From Boseongicola sp. H5 (GTDB taxonomy: Bacteria > Pseudomonadota > Alphaproteobacteria > Rhodobacterales > Rhodobacteraceae): DNA of 64,000 nt. Positions 52,310-60,395 of the stretch are shown piece after piece. The notes beneath the pieces are model-generated. The model ran no database searches, had not been told where the DNA came from, and was given only the letters and a program-made list of their open reading frames with translations. Position 1 is the first letter of the stretch; each line of letters starts with the position of its first letter. The stretch is from the NCBI GenBank assembly GCA_020622165.1, contig JACNMN010000003.1, positions 62,001 through 126,000 on the forward strand. The letters run 5' to 3'. Made by a program: the position numbers and the translations under genes.

Positions 52310-53452
52310 GTGACACTCATCCGCGCGGCCGTCTGCCATGCCTTTGGCGAACCATTGAAAATCGAGGAGGTTACCCTGCGCGCGCCCGCCGCGGGCGAGG
52401 TGGAGGTGACGCTGGAGGCGGTGGCGATCTGCCATTCCGACATCTCCTATATCGACGGCGGATGGGGCGGCGGCCTGCCGGCGGTCTATGGCCATGAAGC
52501 TGCCGGGATCGTCACCGGCATCGGGCCCGGCGTGACCGGTCTGGAGGCTGGCGCACGGGTGATCGTGACGCTGATCCGCGCTTGCGGCACTTGCGTCGAT
52601 TGTGCCTCGGGCGCGCCGGTCTATTGCAGTTCCGCCGCACCGGTGCCGCCAAGCCTGACGGGCGCGGACGGGCGCGCGCTGGTCAAGGGGCTGAAATGCG
52701 CGGCCTTCGCGGAAAAGGTGGTGGTCGACCAGAGCCAGGTCGTGGATGTGGGCGGGCTTGCGCCGGAGGCGGCATGCCTTCTGGCCTGCGGGGTGCCGAC
52801 GGGCGTCGGCGCGGCGGTCAACACCGCCGGGATCCGCCCGGGGCAGAACGTGGTGGTGATCGGCGCGGGCGGTGTGGGCCTGAACGCGATCCAGGGGGCC
52901 CGGATCGCAGGCGCGGCACGGATCATCGCGATGGATCTGGAGCCGTCGAAGCTGGAGGATGCCAGGGCATTCGGAGCCACCGACGGAGTGCTGGCCAGCG
53001 AGCCGAAGCCGTGGAAGGCGATCCGGGCGCTGACCGGCGGGCGCGGCGCCGATCATGTGCTGGTCTCCGTCGGTGCGATCCCGGCCTATGACGTGGCGAT
53101 GCGGCTTCTGGCGCCGAAAGGCACGGTCTATGCGGTCGGCATGCCGCATTCGGGCGACACGGTCAGCTACGAACCGGTGATCATTGCCGCGACGGGGCAG
53201 GGCATGCGCGGCTCGCTGATGGGGGAGGTCGTCCCGAAACGCGATATCCCCTGGATGGTCGAGCTTTACGGGCAGGGCCGTCTGAAGCTTGATGAGCTGG
53301 TGACCGGGCGGTGGACGCTGGACCAGATCAACGAGGCGATCGCCGATACCAGAAGCGGCAAGGCACGGCGCAATGTCATCGTGTTTCGGGGCGCATCCCC
53401 GGGCGGCACCGGCCCCGCAGGACTGGCGGCGGATCAGGCCCTGCCCGGGTGA
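52310..53452 (+). CDS. Zinc-dependent alcohol dehydrogenase
   Basis: Medium-chain dehydrogenase of 380 residues. The catalytic zinc site uses Cys in AVAICHSDISYIDGGW and His in VYGHEAAGIV; the structural zinc lobe is RACGTCVDCASGAPVYCSS. The Rossmann motif is VVVIGAGGVGLNAIQGARIAGA. It most resembles class III-like or aryl/sugar-alcohol dehydrogenases. Translation starts at a GTG (52310) with GAAGGA about 7 bases ahead. It diverges from pcaD and lies 132 bases before an enolase-superfamily gene, suggesting one catabolic unit. Confidence 0.88.
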   Translation: MTLIRAAVCHAFGEPLKIEEVTLRAPAAGEVEVTLEAVAICHSDISYIDGGWGGGLPAVYGHEAAGIVTGIGPGVTGLEAGARVIVTLIRACGTCVDCASGAPVYCSSAAPVPPSLTGADGRALVKGLKCAAFAEKVVVDQSQVVDVGGLAPEAACLLACGVPTGVGAAVNTAGIRPGQNVVVIGAGGVGLNAIQGARIAGAARIIAMDLEPSKLEDARAFGATDGVLASEPKPWKAIRALTGGRGADHVLVSVGAIPAYDVAMRLLAPKGTVYAVGMPHSGDTVSYEPVIIAATGQGMRGSLMGEVVPKRDIPWMVELYGQGRLKLDELVTGRWTLDQINEAIADTRSGKARRNVIVFRGASPGGTGPAGLAADQALPG

Positions 53453-53511
53453 CGGGCGCGCGGCCGGACCGGATCGCAAGGCCGCCGCGCCGGGCCCGCC
53501 GATGGCTGGGC

Positions 53512-53528
53512 CGGGTCAACTGGACCCG
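53512..53528. promoter_or_regulatory. Inverted repeat before the dehydratase gene
   Basis: CGGGTC-AACTG-GACCCG, a perfect 6-bp dyad with 5-base centre, 57 bases before the dehydratase ATG. Its GGTC/GACC arms match those of the operator-like site ahead of the gntR gene, but spacing differs. A regulator site is possible. Confidence 0.35.
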
Positions 53529-53584
53529 TTCGGCGAAACGTGATCTGGTCGGCCCTCCCGGCCCCGGAAAAAGGAGAGCCCGCC

Positions 53585-54805
53585 ATGAAACTCGCCGATC
53601 TTGAGGTGTTTGTCGTCGCGCCGCCGCCGCCGGGCTGGGGCGGGCGCTACTGGCTGATTGTCCGCGTCACCACCGCCTGCGGGATCACCGGACTGGGGGA
53701 GGTCTATGCCGCGGCTGTCGGGCCGGAGGCGATGCGCGCGGTCATCGGCGACGTGTTTGCGCGGCACATGGAGGGCGAAAGCCCCGAAGATATCGAGAAG
53801 ATGTTCCGCCGGGCCTATTCAAGCGGGTTCACGCAGCGGCCCGATCCGACCGTGATCGGCGCGTTTTCCGGGCTGGAAATGGCCTGCTGGGACATTCTGG
53901 GCAAGGCGCGGGATCGGCCGGTCTGGGCGCTGATCGGGGGCCGGATGAACGACCGTCTGCGCACCTATTCCTATCTGTACCCGATGGATCACCACGATCC
54001 GCGCGCCTTCTGGACCAGCCCCGATATGGCTGCCGAGGCCGCGGCGGCCCTGGCCGATGACGGCTGGACGGCGGTGAAATTCGACCCTGCCGGCCCCTAT
54101 ACGATGCGCGGCGGACATATGCCCGCGCTGTCCGATATCGCCCGATCCGTCGCCCATTGCGCGGCGATCCGCGCGGCGGTGGGAGGGCGGGCCGATCTGC
54201 TTTTCGGCACCCACGGGCAGTTTTCGACCGCGGGCGCGATCCGGCTGGCCCGCGCGTTGGAGCCCTATGACCCGCTCTGGTACGAGGAGCCGGTTCCCCC
54301 CGACAACGCGGCCGCCATGGCCGAGGTCGCGGCGGCCAGCACGATCCCGGTCGCGACCGGCGAACGGCTTTGCACCAAGGCGGAGTTTGCCCCGGTTCTG
54401 CGCGCCGGGGTGCGCATCCTGCAGCCGGCCCTTGGCCGGGCGGGCGGCATCTGGGAGGTCAAGAAGATCGCCGCGATGGCCGAAAGCCACAATGCGCAGA
54501 TGGCGCCGCATCTCTATGCCGGGCCGGTGGAATGGGCCGCCAATGTGCATTTCGGCGTCAGCACGCCCAACCTGCTAATGGTCGAGGCGATCGAGACGCC
54601 CTTTCACGACGCCCTGGTCTCGGGGCGGCCCCGGGTCACGGACGGCTTCGTGGAGGCGCCCGCCGCGCCCGGTCTGGGGATCGAACTGGACGACGCGGTG
54701 GCCGCGGCGCATGCCTATGCCGGCGACCGTCTGCATCTGGAGATGCGCGATGCGCCGTGCGACTGGCAGGGCGGCAATGCCTTCGCGGGCGGGGCGGAGG
54801 ATTAG
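53585..54805 (+). CDS. Enolase-superfamily (mandelate racemase/MLE) dehydratase
   Basis: Protein of 406 residues in the mandelate racemase / muconate lactonising family; relatives are mostly sugar-acid dehydratases. MKLADLEVFVVAPPPPGWGGRYWLIVRVTTACGITGLGEVY opens it; DDGWTAVKFDPAGPY carries the catalytic Lys region, LWYEEPVPPDN and VATGERLCTKAEF carry the metal-binding glutamates, and QMAPHLYAGPVEWAANVHFG the His region. Where many members have the first metal Asp (DFHGR-like) this one reads GTHGQ. The ATG at 53585 follows GGAGAG. It ends in a 4-base stop overlap with the opposing gntR gene. Confidence 0.87.
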   Translation: MKLADLEVFVVAPPPPGWGGRYWLIVRVTTACGITGLGEVYAAAVGPEAMRAVIGDVFARHMEGESPEDIEKMFRRAYSSGFTQRPDPTVIGAFSGLEMACWDILGKARDRPVWALIGGRMNDRLRTYSYLYPMDHHDPRAFWTSPDMAAEAAAALADDGWTAVKFDPAGPYTMRGGHMPALSDIARSVAHCAAIRAAVGGRADLLFGTHGQFSTAGAIRLARALEPYDPLWYEEPVPPDNAAAMAEVAAASTIPVATGERLCTKAEFAPVLRAGVRILQPALGRAGGIWEVKKIAAMAESHNAQMAPHLYAGPVEWAANVHFGVSTPNLLMVEAIETPFHDALVSGRPRVTDGFVEAPAAPGLGIELDDAVAAAHAYAGDRLHLEMRDAPCDWQGGNAFAGGAED

Positions 54806-55569
54806 CGTGCCTTTTCGTGCTGGTAGCGCAGCCTTGCCACCTCTTCGTTCTTCTCGGCCCGCTGCTGATTCTTCAGGTCTTCTTCCACATAGCTCATATG
54901 GGTGATGATCGCCGCGCGGGCGGCCTCGGGATCGCGGGCCTGAATCGCGTCGTTGATGATGCGGTGGTGTTCCAGAAGCAGGTCGCGGGTTGTGCGCTGC
55001 TTGAACATGATCTGGCGGTTATAGAACACACCTTCGCGCAGCAGGTCGAACATCGACCGCATCATGTGCAGCATGATCACATTGTGGCTGGCCTCGATGA
55101 TGGCCAGATGAAACTCCGCGTCCAGTTCCGCCTCGTCCGAGGGGTTCCGCTTGGAATGGGCAGCCTCCATCTTGTGGTAAAGCGTGTCGATGACCTTCAG
55201 ATCGGTGTCCGAGCCATGAACGGCCGCGCGGGCGGCGGCCAGCCCTTCGAGATCCCGGCGGAAGGAGACATAATCGAACACCGCCTCGTCATGGGCGGCG
55301 AACAGCCGGATCAGGGCCTCCGAAAAGGCGCTGCCCAGCACATCGGCAACATAGATGCCGGCACCCGCCCGTGTGGCGAGCAGGCCGCGGGTCTGCAGTT
55401 CGGCGATGGCCTCGCGGAGTGACGGCCGCGACACGCCCAGGCGTTCGCTCAACTCCCGCTCGGACGGCAGCCGTTCGCCCGGCCGCAGAATGCCGCGCAG
55501 GATCAACTCCTCGATCTGTCGCACAACGGAGTGGGACAGTTTTTCCGCCTCTATGCGCTGAAACGGCAC
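54802..55569 (-). CDS. GntR/FadR-family transcriptional regulator (FCD)
   Basis: DNA-binding regulator of 255 residues: N-terminal winged helix (VVRQIEELILRGILRPGERLPSERELSERLGVSRPSLREAIAELQTRGLL) and C-terminal FCD ligand domain with probable metal-binding His/Asp residues (ELDAEFHLAIIEASHNVIMLHMM, LLEHHRIINDAIQARDPEAARAAIITHM). Such regulators usually respond to a carboxylic or sugar acid. It converges on the dehydratase gene, so it probably controls that gene and the alcohol dehydrogenase. A palindrome 22 bases upstream is a likely autoregulatory site. Confidence 0.92.
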   Translation of the reverse strand: MPFQRIEAEKLSHSVVRQIEELILRGILRPGERLPSERELSERLGVSRPSLREAIAELQTRGLLATRAGAGIYVADVLGSAFSEALIRLFAAHDEAVFDYVSFRRDLEGLAAARAAVHGSDTDLKVIDTLYHKMEAAHSKRNPSDEAELDAEFHLAIIEASHNVIMLHMMRSMFDLLREGVFYNRQIMFKQRTTRDLLLEHHRIINDAIQARDPEAARAAIITHMSYVEEDLKNQQRAEKNEEVARLRYQHEKAR

Positions 55570-55590
55570 GACCGGGCCCTCCCTCCCAAT

Positions 55591-55609
55591 TGGTCAAAAC
55601 ATATGACCA
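55591..55609. promoter_or_regulatory. Operator-like palindrome upstream of gntR
   Basis: TGGTCA-N7-TGACCA at 55591-55609, 22 bases before the gntR ATG. The TGGTC/GACCA arms resemble FadR-type GntR sites, although the spacer is longer than usual. Autoregulation is inferred. Confidence 0.5.
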
Positions 55610-55673
55610 GCACGGGCGGGTTGTCTAGGGCTGTGATGGGGGAATGATGCCCGGCAGAAACGTCGCCGGGCGC

Positions 55674-55701
55674 GAACCCGGCCCGTTCGGGGGCCGGGTT
55701 C
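55674..55701 (-). other. GC hairpin after the OmpA-like gene
   Basis: Perfect 10-bp stem GAACCCGGCC / GGCCGGGTTC with an 8-base loop, 24 bases beyond the stop. No clear T run follows on the minus strand, so termination is uncertain. Confidence 0.45.
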
Positions 55702-55724
55702 GGGTTTGCGTTCCTGCCGAGGCG

Positions 55725-56378
55725 TCAGTTCATCGGGCGGATGACGATCTCCACCCGGCGGTTTTGCTGGCGGCCTTCCGCAGTGGCGTTGGTGGCGATC
55801 GGTGCGGTTTCGCCCCGGCCATAGCTGCGGACGCGCGCGGGGCTGACGCCTTCCTCCAGAATCACCCCGGCCACCGCGTTGGCGCGGCGCGTGGACAGAT
55901 CCTGATTATAGGCGGCCGAGCCGGTGTCGTCCGTATGGCCGATCACGTCCACCGTGGTGTTGGGGTATTGCTGCAGGTTGCGCGCAAGGGCGCGGATATC
56001 GTTTTGCAGGCCGGGGCGGATGGCGGCGCTGTCCACGGCGAACAGGATGCCCTCGGGCATCGTCACCACCAGCTCTTCGCCGGTGTTGTTGATCGAAATC
56101 TGGTCATTGGCCATCGACGACCGCAGATCGCGCGCCTGACGGTCCAGCATCTGGCCGATGCCTGCGCCGGCAAGCGCGCCGACGGCCGCCCCTGCGACGG
56201 CGCCCATGCCCCGGTCGCTGTCATTGGCCTGCGCCCCGATCGCAGCCCCCAAGATGCCGCCAACGATCGCACCGTCCCGGGTGCGGTTCGCATTCGGGTC
56301 GGTGTTGGTCGGCACGCAGGCGGTGAGGCCCAATGCGGCGATGGCGGTTACGGCGATGCCGGTTTTACGAATGGTCAT
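55725..56378 (-). CDS. OmpA-family outer-membrane lipoprotein
   Basis: Lipoprotein of 217 residues with a lipobox LGLTAC (Cys21). A glycine-zipper domain (GAIVGGILGAAIGAQAN, GAVAGAAVGALAGAGIGQML) is followed by a C-terminal OmpA-like peptidoglycan-binding domain: LFAVDSAAIRPGLQNDIRALARNLQQYPNTTVDVIGHTDDTGSAAYNQDLSTRRANAV and RRVEIVIRP. It should link the outer membrane to the wall. Similar proteins (YiaD/Pal-like) are common. No neighbouring tol genes. Confidence 0.92.
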   Translation of the reverse strand: MTIRKTGIAVTAIAALGLTACVPTNTDPNANRTRDGAIVGGILGAAIGAQANDSDRGMGAVAGAAVGALAGAGIGQMLDRQARDLRSSMANDQISINNTGEELVVTMPEGILFAVDSAAIRPGLQNDIRALARNLQQYPNTTVDVIGHTDDTGSAAYNQDLSTRRANAVAGVILEEGVSPARVRSYGRGETAPIATNATAEGRQQNRRVEIVIRPMN

Positions 56379-56472
56379 GTAGCTGCCCTTTTCCCATGTC
56401 TTCTGGCCCGGTATCTGTCACGGGCCTCCTTGGCTATCTGCAATAGCAGGGCCTTGTTATTCAATAACATCG

Positions 56473-56498
56473 AAAAAAGCGACGGCGGAAAGCCGCCG
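56473..56498 (-). terminator. Terminator of the AraC-Ogt gene
   Basis: Perfect 6-bp CGGCGG / CCGCCG stem with a 4-base loop, then on the minus strand TCGC and six T residues. It lies 20 bases beyond the gene's stop. Confidence 0.7.
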
Positions 56499-56517
56499 GT
56501 TCGCCGGGCCCGCCCGG

Positions 56518-57381
56518 TCAGGCGGTGCTCCGGGCGTCCTCGGCGGCGGTTTCCCAGGCGAGCATGGCGCGCTTGACCGGCAGGCCCCAGTGATAGCCTG
56601 CCAGCGCACCGGATTTCCTGATTGCCCGGTGGCAGGGGATCAGCCAGCTGATCGGATTGCGTCCCACGGCGGTGCCGACGGCGCGCACCGCGCGGGGGTT
56701 TCCGACCGCCCCGGCAATCTCGGAATAGGTGGTCACCTGCCCCGAGGGGATGGACAGAAGCGCCTCCCAGACCTTGATCTGGAAGGGGGCCCCGATCAGA
56801 TGCAGCCGCGTCTCGCCGGTCCGGCCGAAGGCGGCGGCGACCCATGGGGCCAGCGAGGTGGGATCTTCGACATAGGCCGCATTGGGCCAGCGCCCCGACA
56901 TGTCGGCAAAGGCCGCCTCGCGCCCGACCTCGGAGGCAAAGGCCAGCCCGCAGAGGCCCCGCTCGGTCCCCATGGCGAGCGCGTCGCCGAACGGGCTGTC
57001 GAACCAGCCATGGCGGATGGTCAGGCCCGCACCGCCGCGGGCGTAGTCGCCGGGGCTCATGGCTTCCCACCGCAGGAACAGATCATGCAGCCGGCCACCG
57101 CCGGAAAGGCCGGTTTCGGCCACCGTATCCAGCACCGTGAACCGGTCGGCCAGCAGGCGCTTGGCATGATCCAGCGTCAGGTATTGCTGATAGCGTTTGG
57201 GGGACACGCCGACCCATCTGGAAAACACGCGCTGCAGATGGGCGGGGCTCATCTTGAGCGCGCGCGCCAGTTCCTCCAGCGAGGGGCCGGGCGCGGGTGC
57301 CGCATCGATGATGTCGATCGCGCGGCGCACCACGTTGAAGTGATAGGCGGTGTCGGGTTCCGGCAGGGTCATCTCATTCAT
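56518..57381 (-). CDS. AraC - O6-alkylguanine methyltransferase (Ada-like)
   Basis: Protein of 287 residues joining an AraC-type helix-turn-helix region (LEELARALKMSPAHLQRVFSRWVGVSPKRYQQYLTLDHAKRLL) to an O6-methylguanine-DNA methyltransferase domain. The acceptor Cys is in SWLIPCHRAIRKSG and the DNA-binding helix in YSEIAGAVGNPRAVRAVGTAVGRNPI. It lacks the N-terminal zinc-bound Ada domain (AdaA phosphotriester repair), so it is an Ada-like two-domain form. The ATG at 57381 has GGAG ahead. Likely direct DNA repair of alkylation, perhaps with self-regulation. Confidence 0.92.
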   Translation of the reverse strand: MNEMTLPEPDTAYHFNVVRRAIDIIDAAPAPGPSLEELARALKMSPAHLQRVFSRWVGVSPKRYQQYLTLDHAKRLLADRFTVLDTVAETGLSGGGRLHDLFLRWEAMSPGDYARGGAGLTIRHGWFDSPFGDALAMGTERGLCGLAFASEVGREAAFADMSGRWPNAAYVEDPTSLAPWVAAAFGRTGETRLHLIGAPFQIKVWEALLSIPSGQVTTYSEIAGAVGNPRAVRAVGTAVGRNPISWLIPCHRAIRKSGALAGYHWGLPVKRAMLAWETAAEDARSTA

Positions 57382-57464
57382 CTTACGCTCCATCCTCTGG
57401 TCAAGGATAGGGGGGCGGTGGCGGTTGATGCGACCCGGTTCTTGCGCCAAACGGATGGCCGGTG

Positions 57465-58487
57465 TCAGGCGACGCTGGCGCGCGTTTCCCGTGCTCTCTG
57501 ACGTTGCGGATAGAGGCAGAGGATTTCCTCGGGCGCCAGATCGAGACGGGCAAGGCAGGGCCGGTCGGATAGCCCGCGGGCGATCTGCTGCGCGATGACC
57601 CGCGCCATCGGCGGCAGGGCCTTCAGCGTCGGTTCGCCCAGCCAGAGACTTTCGACCCAGAGCCCGTTGACCTGCACGAGTTCATGGACGTCGAAGAGAA
57701 GCTGCACAACCGTGACCGAGGTGCCTGCCGGCTGCGCGGCAATGGCGCCGCCATCGGCCAGCCGGCCCGCCTGCGCGAAAACCTGCGGCTCACCGAACAG
57801 AAAGTCGGCCATCGGTTCGCGGATCTGGACCCGCAGAGAGCCCGAAACGGTCAGCGGCTGTTCGGGCCGCCCTGTTGACACCGCACCGGCGGCAAGCTGC
57901 ACCGGAGCCGTGCCGGGGCTGGTCGTGGATGTGTCCGCTTGCATGCGATGGCGCAGGATCCAGCGAACGGGTTGCAGCCCGTTGTCATGGGTCAGCACCA
58001 TGTCCCCCTCGCGCAGGCTGTCCGCGCGGCGGAGGCCAGCCCCGGTCGCCACCAGTGCGTCGGAGGCGAAACCGGGCAGATCATGGGTGGCGCGAGAGCC
58101 GGCGCTGTCGGCGTGCGCAGGCGCGCACGATCCATCTTCGCCGGTCAGGTCCGCATAGCTGAGGCCCGGCACAAGCGGCCGGGAGCTTGCATAGCCCACC
58201 GCGCGCCCGTCGATTTCGATCCGGTCGAGACAGATCGCCGCTCCGTCGGGTGCGCGCAGCCGTGCATAGGGCGTGGCGTCGACCGCGCCGCTGATCCGGG
58301 GCCTGTCGGCGGGCGTGGCGATGCTGGCCACAGGCGTAGGCGACGGCCCGCCGGGGACGCCGGGCGTGACGATCATCTCGATCTCATCCCGCCGCGGGTC
58401 GAACCCGGCCCCAAGGGCGAATGTCGCCTCCCGCCGGTCATAGACGAGAGCCAGAGGATCATAGGCGATAAGACGAATGCGGGGCAT
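57465..58487 (-). CDS. Long Hint-domain protein
   Basis: Protein of 340 residues with a C-terminal Hint_2 domain (about residues 145-300) after a variable N-terminal region. DALVATGAGLRRADSLREGDMVLTHDNGLQPVRWILRHRM is the Hint start and EQPLTVSGSLRVQIREPMADFLFGEPQVFAQAG the later block, followed by VQLLFDVHELVQVNGLWVESLWLGEP. As in the short Hint protein near 9.3 kb, no Cys stands at the splice-site position. The start MPRIRLIAYDP at 58487 is taken; the much longer frame extends antisense through nth and is not real. Function unknown. Confidence 0.8.
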   Translation of the reverse strand: MPRIRLIAYDPLALVYDRREATFALGAGFDPRRDEIEMIVTPGVPGGPSPTPVASIATPADRPRISGAVDATPYARLRAPDGAAICLDRIEIDGRAVGYASSRPLVPGLSYADLTGEDGSCAPAHADSAGSRATHDLPGFASDALVATGAGLRRADSLREGDMVLTHDNGLQPVRWILRHRMQADTSTTSPGTAPVQLAAGAVSTGRPEQPLTVSGSLRVQIREPMADFLFGEPQVFAQAGRLADGGAIAAQPAGTSVTVVQLLFDVHELVQVNGLWVESLWLGEPTLKALPPMARVIAQQIARGLSDRPCLARLDLAPEEILCLYPQRQRARETRASVA

Positions 58488-58652
58488 GGCAGTGCCTTTC
58501 CAGGTCGACTTTCGGGCCCCGCGTCCTAACAGGCTGATCGTCATCACCTGATTAACCGCACCGGGCAAAGCGCGGACAATTCGCAACGAATTGGCGGTAT
58601 TCATCCGGGGGGCTTGCCGTGCCGGTTCTGCCGCGCCATACGGTTGCCCGAA

Positions 58653-59297
58653 ATGGCCAAACAGCTCGACTATCATACGCTCCAAGAGATTTTCACGCGC
58701 TTTCGCGCCTCCGAACCGGAGCCGAAAGGCGAGCTGGAGCATGTGAACGCCTATACGCTGGTCGTGGCTGTGGCTCTCTCGGCGCAGGCGACGGATGCAG
58801 GCGTGAACAAGGCCACGCGCGCGCTTTTCCAGATCGCGGATACGCCGCAGAAGATGCTCGACCTCGGCGAAGAGGCGTTGATCGGCCATATCAAGACGAT
58901 CGGTCTCTATCGCAACAAGGCCAAGAACGTCATCAAGCTCAGCCGCATTCTGGTGGAGCAGTATGACGGGCAGGTGCCGTCCTCCCGCGCGGCGCTGCAA
59001 TCGCTGCCCGGGGTGGGGCGCAAGACCGCCAATGTGGTCCTGAACATGTGGTGGGGCTATCCCGCGCAGGCGGTCGATACGCATATCTTCCGCCTCGGCA
59101 ACCGTTCGGGCATCGCGCCGGGCAAGGATGTCGATGCGGTGGAGCGCGCGATAGAAGACAATATTCCGGTGGAATTCCAGCAGCATGCCCATCACTGGAT
59201 GATCCTGCACGGGCGCTACATCTGTGTGGCGCGCAAACCCAAATGCGCGGCCTGCATCATCCGCGATCTGTGCCAATTCGAGGACAAGACCTTATGA
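58653..59297 (+). CDS. nth: Endonuclease III
   Basis: Bifunctional DNA glycosylase/AP lyase for oxidised pyrimidines in base-excision repair. The 214 residues have the helix-hairpin-helix LPGVGRKTANVVLNMWW with the catalytic Lys, the catalytic Asp in AVDTHIFRLGNRSG, and the 4Fe-4S loop CVARKPKCAACIIRDLC (Cys-X6-Cys-X2-Cys-X5-Cys). The ATG at 58653 is used. Its stop overlaps the kinase gene start (ATGA). Confidence 0.97.
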   Translation: MAKQLDYHTLQEIFTRFRASEPEPKGELEHVNAYTLVVAVALSAQATDAGVNKATRALFQIADTPQKMLDLGEEALIGHIKTIGLYRNKAKNVIKLSRILVEQYDGQVPSSRAALQSLPGVGRKTANVVLNMWWGYPAQAVDTHIFRLGNRSGIAPGKDVDAVERAIEDNIPVEFQQHAHHWMILHGRYICVARKPKCAACIIRDLCQFEDKTL

Positions 59298-60298
59298 GTA
59301 AAACCTATGACGTGGTGGGCATCGGCAATGCGGTCGTCGACGTGATCTCCCATGGCGATGACAGTTTCCTGGACAATATGGGCATCACCAAGGGCATCAT
59401 GCAGCTGATCGAGCGCGAGCGCGCCGAGGTGCTTTACGCCGCCATGTCGGACCGCGTCCAGACGCCGGGCGGATCGGTCGCCAACACGCTGGCAGGCCTT
59501 GGTACGCTGGGTTTGAGCACGGCCTTTGTCGGCCGGGTCAAGGATGACGCGCTCGGCCGGTTCTATGCCGACAGCATGGTGGCCGAAGGCACCGATTTTC
59601 CGAACCCGCCGGTGAATGGCGAGCATCTGCCGACCTCGCGCTCGATGATCTTCGTCTCGCCCGATGGCGAACGCTCGATGAACACCTATCTGGGCGTGTC
59701 CTCCGAACTGAGCGAGGAGGACGTGGACCCAAGCGTGATGGGGGCCGCGAAACTCCTGTTTCTGGAGGGCTATCTTTTCGACAAGGACAAGGGCAAATCC
59801 GCCTTTCTCGCCGCCGCGGCGGCATGCCGGGCGGCCGGCGGGCAGGCGGGCATCACCCTGTCCGATCCGTTCTGCGTGGACCGCCACCGCGACGGGTTCC
59901 GGGCGCTGATCGAGGATGAGATGGATTTCGTCATCGGCAACGAGGCCGAATGGCTGTCGCTTTATGAGACCCACGATCTGGATGTGGCCCTGCGCGAGGC
60001 GGCGATGGTCTGCCCGACGCTGGTCTGCACCCGCTCGGGCGAGGCGGTGATCCTGCGCCGCGATGACGAGCAGGTGGAGGTGCCGGTGGACAAGATCACG
60101 CCGGTGGATGCAACCGGCGCGGGCGATCAGTTCGCCGCCGGGTTCCTTTACGGGCTGGTCACGGAGCAGAGCCTTGAAATGGCGGGGCGCATGGGCGTGC
60201 TGGCCGCGGCCGAGGTGATCCGCCATATCGGCCCGCGCCCGCATCGCTCGCTAAGGCAGCTCTTCGCCGAAGAGGGGCTGATCCAGACCGAAGGCTAG
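59294..60298 (+). CDS. PfkB-family carbohydrate/adenosine kinase
   Basis: Ribokinase-like kinase of 334 residues. The N-terminal motif is VVGIGNAVVDVISHGDDSFLDNMGITKGIMQLIE with GGSVANTLAGLGTLG, and the C-terminal catalytic motif PVDATGAGDQFAAGFLYGL holds the anion hole and catalytic Asp. Sequence is close to the alphaproteobacterial group annotated as adenosine kinase, but the substrate (adenosine, ribose, other sugar) is not certain. It is translationally coupled to nth. Confidence 0.9.
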   Translation: MSKTYDVVGIGNAVVDVISHGDDSFLDNMGITKGIMQLIERERAEVLYAAMSDRVQTPGGSVANTLAGLGTLGLSTAFVGRVKDDALGRFYADSMVAEGTDFPNPPVNGEHLPTSRSMIFVSPDGERSMNTYLGVSSELSEEDVDPSVMGAAKLLFLEGYLFDKDKGKSAFLAAAAACRAAGGQAGITLSDPFCVDRHRDGFRALIEDEMDFVIGNEAEWLSLYETHDLDVALREAAMVCPTLVCTRSGEAVILRRDDEQVEVPVDKITPVDATGAGDQFAAGFLYGLVTEQSLEMAGRMGVLAAAEVIRHIGPRPHRSLRQLFAEEGLIQTEG

Positions 60299-60395
60299 GT
60301 CCGCCCCCCGCGATTTGCTAGCAAGGGTCTGGGCCGCCATGCACAGAGCCGCCGCAGCCCGTTGTTCTTGAAGCAGATTTTCCGGGGCGCCGATC

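Noticed and set aside
57465-59276. 603-codon extension of the long Hint protein
   Set aside because: The added N-terminus is antisense to nth, and a proper start with ribosome site exists at 58487.
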